A stretch of 64,000 bases of DNA from Erysipelotrichales bacterium (GCA_022508565.1 JAFLUY010000001.1:1-64000); one strand, 5' to 3'. Shown: positions 1 to 9,087, counted from the first letter of the stretch. The notes: generated by a model not told the origin, from the sequence alone. Program-made: numbers and translations.

Positions 1-15
1 GAAGTTATAAACTAA
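1..15 (+). CDS. 3' end of an upstream gene (last codons)
   Basis: Reading from base 1 gives Glu-Val-Ile-Asn and a TAA stop, immediately followed by a strong terminator hairpin. This is the expected layout for the tail of a gene starting outside the window. Only four codons are visible, so neither the reading frame nor a product can be confirmed. Confidence 0.35.
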   Translation, partial: EVIN

Positions 16-21
16 AATAAA

Positions 22-51
22 AATATCACTTCAATGAAGTGATATTTTTTT
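22..51 (+). terminator. Rho-independent terminator
   Basis: AATATCACTTC and GAAGTGATATT form an 11-bp stem with a 3-nt loop, followed by a T run. It ends the transcription unit entering from the left edge. Confidence 0.85.
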
Positions 52-90
52 GTTTGTAACATATACTTAATCTTGTTCATAAAATAAAGT

Positions 91-303
91 ATGAAAAGAA
101 TAAAAAAAGAAGATTATAAAAATGATGGTGTATATATTGATTTAGATATTAATTACATTCCATATCAAAAACTAATATACGATACAGAAAAATATTTAAG
201 TCGAAATAAAAAGTATTATTTTCATTGCAAACATGGAGTTAAGAGTAAGGAAGTCGTTATGAGTTTAACTGCAAAAGGGTATAATGTAACACAAGTAATA
301 TAA
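91..303 (+). CDS. Small rhodanese-like protein
   Basis: A 70-residue protein whose C-terminal half matches the end of a rhodanese domain: a beta strand (YYFHC), the active-site loop Cys-Lys-His-Gly-Val-Lys-Ser fitting CxxGxxS, a helix, and a final GYNVTQV strand. Rhodaneses move sulfane sulfur via a persulfide on that Cys. At about two thirds of the usual ~100 residues it covers only the second half of the fold properly, so it may be a minimal sulfur carrier or a degenerate copy. It is cytosolic, with no signal peptide. No good ribosome binding site precedes the ATG, so the start is uncertain. It stands alone after a terminator. Confidence 0.65.
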   Translation: MKRIKKEDYKNDGVYIDLDINYIPYQKLIYDTEKYLSRNKKYYFHCKHGVKSKEVVMSLTAKGYNVTQVI

Positions 304-351
304 AGACTTTAAAAACAATCAAATTTATTATATAATGTAATCGTGATAATT

Positions 352-966
352 ATGAATATATTAATAGGAAGCATTAGTGAAGTAATAAGTAATATTAGTA
401 GTTATACAGAATCATTTTTAAATAGTATAGGAATTTGGGGAGCTATCTTCAGTTGTTTACTAATAACAGTTGAATCGATTCTTCCTTTTTTGCCTGTGTG
501 TGTATTTATTACGTTAGTATTCTATAGCTTTGGGAGTGTTTTGGGTTTTTTTATTAGCTGGATATTCACTTGTTTAGGGTGTTTCTTATCTTTTACATTA
601 TTTAGATCAAAAATTAAGAATTGGTTTGAACGCAAATTTATAAAAAACAAATCAGGAGATAAAATAAAAAGACTGATGAAGCGTATCGATAATATATCTT
701 TATCCAGTTTAGCTATTTTAGTTGCAATACCATTTACTCCAGCAAGTGTTGTAAATGTTGCGGCAGGTTTATCTAATATGTCTTCAAAAAAATTTATGAC
801 GGCTATGTTAATTGGAAAAGTATTTATGGTTTATTTCTGGGGATATATTGGTACAACTCTATTAGAATGTTTAAAACACCCAGTTTATTTAGTAAGAATA
901 GCAATAATGTTAATTCTTGCTTATATAATAAGTAAAATAATCAATAAACACTTTAATTTGGATTAG
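352..966 (+). CDS. VTT/DedA-like integral membrane protein (TVP38/TMEM64 type)
   Basis: A 204-residue membrane protein with about five hydrophobic segments. Residues around 45-60 (ESILPFLPVCVFITLVF) and 120-140 (IPFTPASVVNVAAGLSNMSS) resemble the two half-hairpins of the VTT (SNARE-associated) domain, including the conserved Pro-rich re-entrant piece and the G-x-S-x-M segment. Family members are implicated in lipid translocation or membrane homeostasis; the substrate here is unknown. I chose the ATG at 352 over an in-frame GTG nine bases upstream because the GTG lies inside the GTGAT ribosome binding site. A TATAAT box at 331 leaves a leader of only about 10 nt. Confidence 0.7.
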   Translation: MNILIGSISEVISNISSYTESFLNSIGIWGAIFSCLLITVESILPFLPVCVFITLVFYSFGSVLGFFISWIFTCLGCFLSFTLFRSKIKNWFERKFIKNKSGDKIKRLMKRIDNISLSSLAILVAIPFTPASVVNVAAGLSNMSSKKFMTAMLIGKVFMVYFWGYIGTTLLECLKHPVYLVRIAIMLILAYIISKIINKHFNLD

Positions 967-974
967 GAGGAAGT

Positions 975-2054
975 ATGGGTTTAGAAATAGTTGTAATAGT
1001 CCTTTTAGTAATACTAATAATTTTAGGTATTATAAATATTATTAAAAAGAATAAAACAGATAATACAGAAATCATTAGAGAATTAGGTGATTTTAAAAAT
1101 AATATTACTAAAGATCTAGGAACTTTTAAATATGATTTATCAAAAGAAATGTTAAAAGACTTCACTGATTTAAATGAAAGAATAGAAACTCGTTTAAACC
1201 AAATCAATGATAAAGTAAACGAAAGATTAGAACAAAACTTTGAGAAGACTAATAAGACTTTTAATTCAGTTCTTGAGCGCCTTTCAAAAATAGATGAAGC
1301 TCAAAAGAATATCGATGTCTTATCAAAAGATATTATAAGCTTACAAAGTGTTTTAACTGATAAAAAGACGAGAGGTACTTTTGGTGAAGTAAATCTTAAT
1401 TATATTTTAACAAGTATTTTTGGAGAAAAAAGAGTTGTTTATGACATTCAACATAAACTACCTAATGATGCGATTGTTGATGCTTGTGTATTTGCACCTG
1501 ATCCTTTAGGTACAATATGCATAGATTCTAAGTTCCCATTAGAAAACTATGAGAGGATGACTGATAAGACACTTGATAAAACATCAAGAGAAACTGCCTT
1601 TAAATTATTTAAAAGTGATGTTAAAAAGCATATAGATGCGATAAGTACAAAATATATAATTGATGGTGTAACAGCAGATGAAGCAATCATGTTTTTACCT
1701 GCAGAAGCAGTATTTGCTGAAATTAATGCATATCATCCTGAGTTATTAAAATATGCTTATGAAAATAAGGTTTGGATTTGTGGACCAACTACCTTAATGT
1801 CAACACTTTCAACAATAAGTATGATACTTAAAAATATTGAAAGAGATAAATATACTAAAGTAATTCATGAAGAATTAAACAAGCTTGGAATTGAATTTAA
1901 AAGATACAAAGATAGATGGGATAAATTATCAAAAAGCATTGATTCAGTTTCTTCAGAAGTTAAAGATATTCATACAACTACGGATAAGATATCTAAGAAG
2001 TTTGAATCTATTAATTCAGTTAATATTGATTTACTTGAAAATAAAGAAGATTAG
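975..2054 (+). CDS. rmuC: RmuC family DNA recombination protein
   Basis: This 359-residue protein has an N-terminal membrane anchor (residues 4-24), a coiled-coil stretch (about 40-130) and the RmuC nuclease-like core from about 135 (KKTRGTFGEVNLNYILTSIF), with the conserved CIDSKFPLENYERM and VWICGPTTLMSTLSTI blocks. RmuC limits inversions and other rearrangements at inverted repeats. This is a family assignment; the substrate specificity is not well defined. The start follows an excellent AGGAGGAAGT site eight bases after the stop of the VTT gene, so the two are probably co-transcribed. The C-terminus is again coiled coil. Confidence 0.92.
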   Translation: MGLEIVVIVLLVILIILGIINIIKKNKTDNTEIIRELGDFKNNITKDLGTFKYDLSKEMLKDFTDLNERIETRLNQINDKVNERLEQNFEKTNKTFNSVLERLSKIDEAQKNIDVLSKDIISLQSVLTDKKTRGTFGEVNLNYILTSIFGEKRVVYDIQHKLPNDAIVDACVFAPDPLGTICIDSKFPLENYERMTDKTLDKTSRETAFKLFKSDVKKHIDAISTKYIIDGVTADEAIMFLPAEAVFAEINAYHPELLKYAYENKVWICGPTTLMSTLSTISMILKNIERDKYTKVIHEELNKLGIEFKRYKDRWDKLSKSIDSVSSEVKDIHTTTDKISKKFESINSVNIDLLENKED

Positions 2055-2070
2055 TTCTTCTTTTTTTTTT
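2044..2070 (+). terminator. Terminator after rmuC
   Basis: AAGAAGA and TCTTCTT stem with a 5-nt loop and a run of ten T. It begins inside the last rmuC codons. Confidence 0.75.
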
Positions 2071-2123
2071 GACTAAAAACTAATATTTTGATAGAATAAT
2101 CCCTCGGAATGCGTGGGGTTGAC

Positions 2124-2957
2124 ATGGAAATAGTAAGTAAAAAGGATTTAGATTTAAGGAATGCTAAAAAATTAAAAGTAGGTAGTTTTGAAAGCAATCT
2201 TTATGTAAAAGACGAATATCTTTATAAAATGTTTAAAATGTTAGTATTTTATAGATACGGTATAGAACGTTTAAGAGATAAAGAAATAAAAGTAAATATT
2301 CTAAGTGATGTAGAAATACCAGAAATAATTAAGCCTTCAAGAATTGTTAAGCCACGTAAAATTATAGAGGGATTAGAAATGCCTTATATCAAAAATACTA
2401 CAAATCTATATAGTTTTTTCGAATATAGTAGAGATATTTCTGAATATCTTAAAGTTGTCAGTAAAACATCAAAAGTATTAAAAACTATTCATGATGATCC
2501 AAGAGATATTGTAGTTTGTGATATGAATTTTGATAATATAATGTTTGATTCTGAATATAATATATATTTTTGTGATTCTGATAGTTATTCTGTTTCTGGT
2601 ATTCCCTCAACCTCAATTGGAAAAAGTTTGGATATTTATTGTAAAAATCGCTCACTTAGTCCAAAATCTGCTGATATTAGATATGATAATTTTCAAATGT
2701 TTATTAATTTTTTACAAATACTATTTGCAAAATATATTGAACATATAACTACAGAAGAATATGAAAGATTATGTGATGAAGTATCTTCATTAAGAAATAT
2801 GAGAAAATATTTTTATAAAACTTTAAAATCAGTAACTGTTCCAGAAGTTCCATATCTTCATGAGTTAATTGATGATGCTGATTTTGATTCTGTAATAAGT
2901 TATCAAATGCCAAAACTATACTGTAAAAGTAAAGGTATAGTTGACCATATCAATTGA
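2124..2957 (+). CDS. Small protein-kinase-like protein
   Basis: A 277-residue soluble protein that looks like a compact kinase fold. A candidate ATP-binding Lys lies in YLYKMFK (about residue 36). The catalytic loop is CDMNFDNIMFD (about 137-147), keeping the Asp and the Asn five residues later as in HRDxxxxN. It is followed by FCDSDSY in the place of DFG. No regulatory or membrane segment is present. It resembles the two proteins at 32796 and 33565 in layout, though not closely in sequence. It ends in TGA, and the unknown gene at 3004 follows after 46 bases. The ATG at 2124 was chosen because GTGGGG sits just upstream; an in-frame ATG exists at 2109. Substrate unknown; kinase activity is inferred from motif retention only. 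Confidence 0.55.
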   Translation: MEIVSKKDLDLRNAKKLKVGSFESNLYVKDEYLYKMFKMLVFYRYGIERLRDKEIKVNILSDVEIPEIIKPSRIVKPRKIIEGLEMPYIKNTTNLYSFFEYSRDISEYLKVVSKTSKVLKTIHDDPRDIVVCDMNFDNIMFDSEYNIYFCDSDSYSVSGIPSTSIGKSLDIYCKNRSLSPKSADIRYDNFQMFINFLQILFAKYIEHITTEEYERLCDEVSSLRNMRKYFYKTLKSVTVPEVPYLHELIDDADFDSVISYQMPKLYCKSKGIVDHIN

Positions 2958-3003
2958 CTATAAAATGTAAATGAACTAAAATAAGAAGTAAGGAGAGATA
3001 ACC

Positions 3004-4098
3004 ATGGCTTTCGTAGAAAAAAGAAAAGAAAAAGATGAAAATGACTTAACATCTTATGAATATAGACAATTGCAAAAGAAAAAAGAAAAACAAAAAGCAA
3101 AAGAAAGAAAAGACGCTATAGTTTTTGCAGGAATGCCTATTGAACAACAAGAAAGAATTCTACATCTTATAAATAATCCAACAACTATGACTACTTATAC
3201 ATTTAGACATCCTCAGAATCCAAGCATCAAACAAGATTGCTATGGTACTGAATATTCAGAATTTAATGGGTTAGAGGAACAAAGAGTAATTCATGGTGTT
3301 ATAAAAGTTTATGAATATACTCCTGGAGATAATCCAAGAGTCATTGTAGAAGATGATATCTATGTCTATCAACCTCGTTTTGTATCTAGAAGTGGGGTAA
3401 TGCTAGGTCCACGCTATAAAGAAGATGGATCTTTAGATAATAGTAAAGCATATGCTTATAAAGATATAACATCAGGTATGCCTTATATTACAGATATTCC
3501 AAAAAGAGAGATAATTTCTAATAGAAAAATAGATTTTGATTTAAGTAATGAAGCAAATTTCCAAGCTTCTTGTCAAGCAAACTTTAACGATAAGCATAAG
3601 GGGTTAAAAAAACTTATTCGTGTTGAATATGATAAGACTCCAAATGGACTACTTAGAAGTGTAGATATTAATAATGTTGAAGAATTAAAAGCTTTACAAG
3701 AATATATGGCGAGTAGAAGAAATCTTTATACTGCTGATAGACAAATTGAATACTATATTCAACTTGCTAAAAATGAACTTCAAAAAGTAGAAGAAGTTGA
3801 AAAAGAAGTTCAAGAAGGAGTTCATAATGTAACTGTTCAAGATAAGATGACAGAAAGATTACAATCAGTACCGACTACACAAGCACAAAAGAGCATTGAA
3901 GATGAAAATGCTAAAATCGTTAATGACTTTTATAAATATGGTAAAGTTCCAAGTTATTCATCTCCTTTATATCATCAAGGAGGAAGAGGAATGCCAGGTG
4001 GAAGGATGATGCCACCTCCTGGAAGAAGACCAGGGCCACATGGTCCAGGACATGGCCCAGGGCTTGGACCAGAAATAGGTGGAGGAAGAAGACGTTAA
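3004..4098 (+). CDS. Unknown protein with Gly/Pro/Arg-rich disordered tail
   Basis: I do not recognise this 364-residue protein. It begins with a highly charged Lys/Glu helix (residues 1-40), continues with a globular part (about 45-250) rich in Tyr and Asp, then a charged helical segment (250-310). It ends in a low-complexity tail (about 325-364) of Gly, Pro, Arg, Met and His that is clearly richer in G+C than its surroundings. No signal peptide or membrane segment is present. The ATG follows AAGGAGAGATAACC, a strong site. It lies 46 bases after the kinase-like gene, which could make it a partner or substrate; that is inference from position only. Confidence 0.75.
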   Translation: MAFVEKRKEKDENDLTSYEYRQLQKKKEKQKAKERKDAIVFAGMPIEQQERILHLINNPTTMTTYTFRHPQNPSIKQDCYGTEYSEFNGLEEQRVIHGVIKVYEYTPGDNPRVIVEDDIYVYQPRFVSRSGVMLGPRYKEDGSLDNSKAYAYKDITSGMPYITDIPKREIISNRKIDFDLSNEANFQASCQANFNDKHKGLKKLIRVEYDKTPNGLLRSVDINNVEELKALQEYMASRRNLYTADRQIEYYIQLAKNELQKVEEVEKEVQEGVHNVTVQDKMTERLQSVPTTQAQKSIEDENAKIVNDFYKYGKVPSYSSPLYHQGGRGMPGGRMMPPPGRRPGPHGPGHGPGLGPEIGGGRRR

Positions 4099-4123
4099 GA
4101 AGAATGAAAGTTCTTCTTTTTTT
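4097..4123 (+). terminator. Terminator
   Basis: AAGAAGAA and TTCTTCTT stem with a 6-nt loop followed by T residues, overlapping the stop codon of the preceding gene. Confidence 0.75.
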
Positions 4124-4206
4124 CAGCATTATTTGACATTCTTAAGACAAAAGTCATATTAATAATAAACCTACTATGATATAATTATTAATAGTAAGGT
4201 GATAAT

Positions 4207-4908
4207 ATGGAATTTATTGAATTTAAGAATGTATTTAAGGTTTATGAAAACGGTGTTACTGCCTTAGCTGATGCCAGTTTATCAATTGAAAAAGGTGAAT
4301 TTGTCTTTATTATTGGTCAATCAGGATCCGGTAAATCAACATTAACAAAACTTTTATATCGCGAAGAAAAACCTAACAAAGGTCAAGTATTTGTCGGCGG
4401 AATAAATGTTGGTAAATTAAAAAATGGTAATGTTTATAAACTAAGAAGAAAAATTGGTGTTGTTTTCCAAGACTTTAAATTACTTCCAAAATTAACAGTT
4501 TACGAAAATATTGCATATCCACTTGAAAGCTATGGAATGAAACCATCAGAAATTAGAGAAAAAGTTTTAAGAGCTACAGAAAGGGTTGGTCTTAAAGATA
4601 AATTAAGAAGTTTTCCTAATCAACTATCTGGTGGAGAACAACAAAGAGTATGTATTGCAAGAGCAATAGTAAATGAACCAAAGTTAATTATTTGTGATGA
4701 ACCAACTGGAGATTTAGATCCAAAAATTAGTAAAGAAATCATGGAAGTATTAAAAAAGATAAATGAGGATTTAGGGTCAACAGTAATTATGGCTACTCAT
4801 GATAAAGAAATCGTTAATAAAATGAAAAAAAGAGTAATTGTCATACATGATGGAGTAATTATTTCAGATAAAAAGAAAGGAAGTTATGTAGAAAATGAAG
4901 ATGTTTAG
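4207..4908 (+). CDS. ftsE: FtsE, cell-division ABC ATPase
   Basis: A 233-residue ABC ATPase with Walker A GQSGSGKST at residues 37-45, Q-loop FQDFKLLPKLTVYENI, signature LSGGEQQRV, Walker B LIICDEPTGDLDP and a switch His in MATHDKE. The FQDFKLLP loop and the order with ftsX and an M23 hydrolase identify it as FtsE rather than a generic transporter subunit. FtsEX uses ATP hydrolysis to switch on a cell-wall hydrolase outside the membrane at the division site. Its 3' end overlaps ftsX by 14 bases, indicating translational coupling. A promoter-like TATAAT lies at 4180, close to an AAGGTGATAAT site. Confidence 0.95.
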   Translation: MEFIEFKNVFKVYENGVTALADASLSIEKGEFVFIIGQSGSGKSTLTKLLYREEKPNKGQVFVGGINVGKLKNGNVYKLRRKIGVVFQDFKLLPKLTVYENIAYPLESYGMKPSEIREKVLRATERVGLKDKLRSFPNQLSGGEQQRVCIARAIVNEPKLIICDEPTGDLDPKISKEIMEVLKKINEDLGSTVIMATHDKEIVNKMKKRVIVIHDGVIISDKKKGSYVENEDV

Positions 4909-5785
4909 AATCATTAGAAAAAGCTTTAAAGATGCATTTAAAAGTGTTTTCAGAAATTTCTCATTAAGTATGGCTTCTATTTCTTGTACATCTATTACTT
5001 TAATAATTGTTGCTATATCACTTTTAGTAACTTATAATGTTAATTCTATTACCAAGGATATTGAAGATGTTTTAACAATTGTTGCATTTGTTGATACTAA
5101 TGCAACAGATGAAGATATCAAACGTTTAGATGAAGATATTTTTAATCTAAGTAATATCTACACAAACGAATATAAATCTAAAGAAGAAATTAAAGCACAG
5201 TTAAGTGAAGATGAAGATTTAAAACAAATCTTAGATACATTAGATGAAAACCCTGTACAATCAACTTTTGTTATAAGTGTTAAAGATGTTAGAAAAATAT
5301 CTGAAACAGCAAACCAAATAAAAGGAATGGATAAAATTGTTTCAGTTAAATATGGCGAATCTTTAGTTAATAAATTAATCTCTATGTTTGATATCATTAG
5401 AAATGCTTGTATTGTTGCTGTAGTTGCTTTAATCTTAGTAACGGCATTCTTAATTGGAAACACAATAAAAATAACAATTTTCTCAAGAAGAAATGAAATA
5501 GGAATTATGCGTTTAGTTGGAACAAGTAATTTTGTTATAAAACAACCTTTCTTAATTGAAGGTGCAGTATTAGGTTTAATTGGAAGTATTATTCCGGTAT
5601 TATTAACTATTTATGGTTATTCTTTCCTTTATGATTATGTTGGAGGAAAAGTATTTACTGATCTTATAGTTTTAGTTAAACCTAATGTAATTATCTATCA
5701 AGTAAGTCTAGTGTTATTGATAGTTGGTGTTATTGTTGGTATGTTTGGCTCTCTAAGAGCAGTAAGGAAGTATCTAAAAGTATAA
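4895..5785 (+). CDS. ftsX: FtsX, cell-division membrane protein
   Basis: A 296-residue FtsX. It has an N-terminal amphipathic stretch and a first membrane helix (about 20-45), an extracytoplasmic loop (about 46-165) that in this family contacts the hydrolase coiled coil, then three further membrane helices in the FtsX/MacB-type permease domain (RRNEIGIMRLVGTSNFVIKQPF is the conserved coupling segment). It partners FtsE and most likely the hydrolase encoded next, whose ATG overlaps the ftsX stop. An alternative ATG lies six bases downstream of the chosen one. Confidence 0.93.
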   Translation: MKMFRIIRKSFKDAFKSVFRNFSLSMASISCTSITLIIVAISLLVTYNVNSITKDIEDVLTIVAFVDTNATDEDIKRLDEDIFNLSNIYTNEYKSKEEIKAQLSEDEDLKQILDTLDENPVQSTFVISVKDVRKISETANQIKGMDKIVSVKYGESLVNKLISMFDIIRNACIVAVVALILVTAFLIGNTIKITIFSRRNEIGIMRLVGTSNFVIKQPFLIEGAVLGLIGSIIPVLLTIYGYSFLYDYVGGKVFTDLIVLVKPNVIIYQVSLVLLIVGVIVGMFGSLRAVRKYLKV

Positions 5786-6990
5786 TGAAAAGATTAGTTA
5801 GAATTTCTTTAATTATTATTTTTGCGATTTTTATATCAGTACCAACATATAATGTTTATGCAGCAAGTGATGCTCAAACATTAGCTGAATTAAGAAGAGA
5901 TTTGGCTGCTTATAAAGCACAAAAAAGTGAAAACACTAAAAAACAAAATGCTACTAAAGCAGAAATTAATAGTGCTAAAAACAGTGTTTCAAATAAACAA
6001 GTTGAAATAGAAGCAAACCAAAAAAAGGTTAATGATGCTATTCAAGAAAGTGAACAACTTGAAAAAGAAATAGCAAACGGTAAAAAAGAACTAGCTGAAT
6101 TAGTTCAAAATTATCAAATTGCTAGTGGTGATAATATCTACTTGGAATATATCTTTAAAGCAACGAGTTTTGAAGATTTAGTATATCGTTATGCGGTTAT
6201 GGAACAAATAATGAACTATCAAGAAAGTCTTATCTCTACTTGGAAAGATAAAATTGAGTATAACAAACAATTAAAAGTAGATCTTGAAGCTAGAGAAGTA
6301 ACTTTAAACCAGCAAATAAAAGATTTAGCAAAAGAAATTGATAATTTAAATGATGAACTTGAAGATTATTTTGATATTTCTTTATCAGTAGAACAAGACA
6401 TTAAATCAACTCAAGAATTAATTACAACTTATGAAAAAATGGGTTGTAAAGAAAATCAAAATTTACAAGAATGTATTGGTGAGCTTGGAGATACAAGATT
6501 AATTAGACCATTAAATAAAGGTGTTATTACATCTTTATGGGGATACCGTACACATCCTACTACAGGAGTTGCAAATACATTCCATAACGGAATAGATATT
6601 GGAGGTAATTCAGTTGGTACTTCGGTTTATTCGGCAGCAAATGGAATGGTTGGTAAAATAATCTATAAAGCATCATGTGGTGGTAACCAAGTTTATATTT
6701 ATCACAATATTAATGGTAAAAAATACACAACTGTTTATATGCATTTAAATTCAATTAATGTTAAATTAGGTCAAATAGTTAAAAATTCTTCAGTTATTGG
6801 AACTGTAGGAGGACAAAAGGGAACTGGAGATACATGTACCACAGGTGCACATCTTCACTTTGGAACAGGTTCTGGTTGGTATGGGTCTGATTATACAAGT
6901 AGTAGTACTTGGAAGGCTAAATCAATAAATCCAGCAACTTTAGTTTCTTTCCCTGGAAAAGGTAAATATTTCTATTCAAGAAATGGTTAG
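5785..6990 (+). CDS. FtsEX-linked peptidoglycan hydrolase (coiled coil + M23/LytM)
   Basis: A 401-residue secreted protein with a signal peptide (residues 1-26, cleavage near VYAAS), a long antiparallel coiled coil (about 30-220), and a C-terminal M23 LytM endopeptidase domain (about 245-390). The zinc ligands HNGID (HxxxD) and GAHLHFG (HxH) are intact, so it should be an active metallopeptidase cutting peptide crosslinks. The architecture is that of EnvC, and functionally of CwlO/PcsB, whose coiled coil binds FtsX. Start overlap with ftsX (TAATG) supports a dedicated FtsEX-hydrolase module. Residues around 220-235 contain two Cys (GCKENQNLQEC) that could form a disulfide. Confidence 0.93.
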   Translation: MKRLVRISLIIIFAIFISVPTYNVYAASDAQTLAELRRDLAAYKAQKSENTKKQNATKAEINSAKNSVSNKQVEIEANQKKVNDAIQESEQLEKEIANGKKELAELVQNYQIASGDNIYLEYIFKATSFEDLVYRYAVMEQIMNYQESLISTWKDKIEYNKQLKVDLEAREVTLNQQIKDLAKEIDNLNDELEDYFDISLSVEQDIKSTQELITTYEKMGCKENQNLQECIGELGDTRLIRPLNKGVITSLWGYRTHPTTGVANTFHNGIDIGGNSVGTSVYSAANGMVGKIIYKASCGGNQVYIYHNINGKKYTTVYMHLNSINVKLGQIVKNSSVIGTVGGQKGTGDTCTTGAHLHFGTGSGWYGSDYTSSSTWKAKSINPATLVSFPGKGKYFYSRNG

Positions 6991-6999
6991 GAGGATTTT

Positions 7000-7794
7000 A
7001 TGAAAGAAAGATTAATAAGTGGAATAATTATTGTTGCAATTGTTGCTTTACTATTATATGTTGGAGGAATTTTCTTCGATATAGGTGTTGGAATACTTGC
7101 AGTTTGTTCTTTTTATGAATTTATGAAATCAAAAAAAGATTTAATAGTTCCAACTTTAATGAAGATAGTAGCACTAATATGTATGTTGTTACTTATCTAT
7201 ATAAATGTTGATGGACATACATTTGTCTTTGGGCTTAACTTTGAGACAATATCACTTTTATTTTTACTTATATTAAGTCCAACTGTTTTCTTAACAAATC
7301 ACAAATATAAAGTAAATGACGCTTTCTATTTATCAGCTGTAACTTTATTTTTAGGAACAGTATTTAATTTATTTTTAGCTTTATACCATGATTCAGTTAT
7401 TTTATTTATCTTTATAATTCTCTTATCGTTTGCAACAGATACATTTGCATTCTGTGGAGGAAAATTAATTGGTAAACATACATTTACTAAAATTTCACCA
7501 AATAAGACAATTGAAGGATGTTTAATTGGATCAATTATTGGAACAATTATAGGTACAACCTATTATTCGACATTTATTTTAGATAAACCAAGTAATATAG
7601 TAACTATAACTGTTTGTATTTTTATTCTTACAGTTATCGGACAAATTGGAGATTTATTCTTCAGTTTAATTAAACGTGAAAATGGTATTAAAGATTTTTC
7701 AAATCTAATCCCAGGACATGGTGGTATCTTAGATAGAATAGATTCTATAATATTTATCCTTATCGCGTTTGTATTTATGATTAGATTCATGTAG
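7000..7794 (+). CDS. cdsA: Phosphatidate cytidylyltransferase
   Basis: A 264-residue polytopic membrane protein (about eight helices) carrying the CDS signature near the C-terminus: S-x-x-KR-x4-KD, then PGHGGILDRID. It makes CDP-diacylglycerol from CTP and phosphatidate, the precursor of anionic phospholipids. It lies 9 bases after the hydrolase and 9 bases before rseP, with GGAGG sites at both junctions, so it belongs to the ftsEX operon. The usual upstream partner uppS is absent. The CDP-alcohol phosphatidyltransferase at 24232 probably uses its product. Confidence 0.95.
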   Translation: MKERLISGIIIVAIVALLLYVGGIFFDIGVGILAVCSFYEFMKSKKDLIVPTLMKIVALICMLLLIYINVDGHTFVFGLNFETISLLFLLILSPTVFLTNHKYKVNDAFYLSAVTLFLGTVFNLFLALYHDSVILFIFIILLSFATDTFAFCGGKLIGKHTFTKISPNKTIEGCLIGSIIGTIIGTTYYSTFILDKPSNIVTITVCIFILTVIGQIGDLFFSLIKRENGIKDFSNLIPGHGGILDRIDSIIFILIAFVFMIRFM

Positions 7795-7803
7795 GAGGGT
7801 GTC

Positions 7804-9087
7804 ATGAGTAAGAAAGAGACAACAGAAGACAAAACAAAAAAGAAAAATGTAAAAGAAGAGATTAAAGAAGAAAAAGAACAATCTGCAATTGTTAGTTTAA
7901 TTGAATTACTTGCTATTATTGCTTTTGTAATTATTGTTCTAGTATTTTTCCCAAATACAGCTATTTGGAATATAGTAGTTTTATTGCTTATTTTAACAGT
8001 ATTAATATTTGTGCATGAATTTGGACATTTTATAACTGGTAAAATGTGTGGAGTTCATATCTATGAATTTGCCTTAGGTATGGGACCAAAAGTCTTAGGA
8101 TTTAGAAGAAAAAATGATCCTACTATCTATACTTTAAGAGCATTCCCAATTGGCGGTTATTGCCAACTTGCTGGGGAAGAATTAGAAGATGATGAATCTT
8201 TACCAAAAGATAAGTTCATGTGTAATAAAACTAAACTACAAAGATTATTAATTCTTGTTGCTGGTGTAACAATGAATTTTATTACTGCTTTTGTTTTACT
8301 ATTTTTAATTGCTATTTGTTTTGGTTCAACTGATCAGTCCAATATTATTGGTAATGTTGAAAAAGGTTCAGTTGCTTACGAAGCAGGAATAAGAGCAGGA
8401 GATAAAATAGTTAGTTGTAATGGTTATGAAATAACAACTTGGGATAAATTATCAGTTGTTACTGCTATGAAAAATAAAAATGATTATTATGAATATGTTA
8501 TTGAACATAAAGATGGAACAAGTGAGTCTTATAAATTAGTTCCAGCAGATTATATCATGTTTGATAATGAAGCTATACGTATAACAGATGAACATACAAA
8601 AGAAAAAATATTAGAGGAATATAATAAAAGCGAAGATGAAGTAGTAATCAGCCAAAAAATTGGTGTATCTGCACCATCCGAAAAAAAGTATGGATTTATT
8701 AATTCAATAAAATATGCAGCAATTAAGTTTAAAAGTATTGTCGTAACAATGTTAATGATAATCTGGGGACTTATTACTGGTAAGATTGGACTAAATGCTT
8801 TATCCGGTCCAGTTGGCATGTATTCAATTGTTGATGAAGCAGCAAAATATGGAATTGAAAATATTATTTATTTATCGGCATATCTTTCAATTAACTTAGG
8901 AGTTTTAAATATCTTACCGATACCTGCATTTGATGGTGGAAGAGTTTTATTTGTGCTTATAGAAGCAATTACAAGAAAAAAAGTTAATGCTAAAGTAGAA
9001 GCTATAATTCATTCAGTTTGCTTTGTATTATTAATGATTTTAATGTTATATATCACTTGTAAAGATATATTAAGACTTATTTTTTAA
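7804..9087 (+). CDS. rseP: RseP/RasP site-2 metalloprotease
   Basis: A 427-residue intramembrane zinc protease: HEFGH at residues 71-75, a PDZ domain (about 180-230), and the second metal-binding segment LNILPIPAFDGGRV near the C-terminus. It cuts membrane-spanning anti-sigma factors and leftover signal peptides. The N-terminus carries an unusual lysine/glutamate-rich cytoplasmic extension (about residues 1-26) and an additional hydrophobic segment (about 27-50) before the catalytic helix, where relatives usually start close to the HExxH helix. It is the last gene of the ftsE-ftsX-hydrolase-cdsA-rseP unit. Confidence 0.94.
   Translation: MSKKETTEDKTKKKNVKEEIKEEKEQSAIVSLIELLAIIAFVIIVLVFFPNTAIWNIVVLLLILTVLIFVHEFGHFITGKMCGVHIYEFALGMGPKVLGFRRKNDPTIYTLRAFPIGGYCQLAGEELEDDESLPKDKFMCNKTKLQRLLILVAGVTMNFITAFVLLFLIAICFGSTDQSNIIGNVEKGSVAYEAGIRAGDKIVSCNGYEITTWDKLSVVTAMKNKNDYYEYVIEHKDGTSESYKLVPADYIMFDNEAIRITDEHTKEKILEEYNKSEDEVVISQKIGVSAPSEKKYGFINSIKYAAIKFKSIVVTMLMIIWGLITGKIGLNALSGPVGMYSIVDEAAKYGIENIIYLSAYLSINLGVLNILPIPAFDGGRVLFVLIEAITRKKVNAKVEAIIHSVCFVLLMILMLYITCKDILRLIF

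Noticed and set aside
953-1207. Minus-strand frame opposite rmuC and similar antisense frames elsewhere (for example 14276-14668, 32069-32590)
   Set aside because: They lie opposite well-supported genes, lack ribosome binding sites, and their composition mirrors the sense codon bias.
2109-2123. Upstream ATG as the start of the kinase-like gene
   Set aside because: The ribosome binding site GTGGGG lies after it, at the right distance only for the ATG at 2124.
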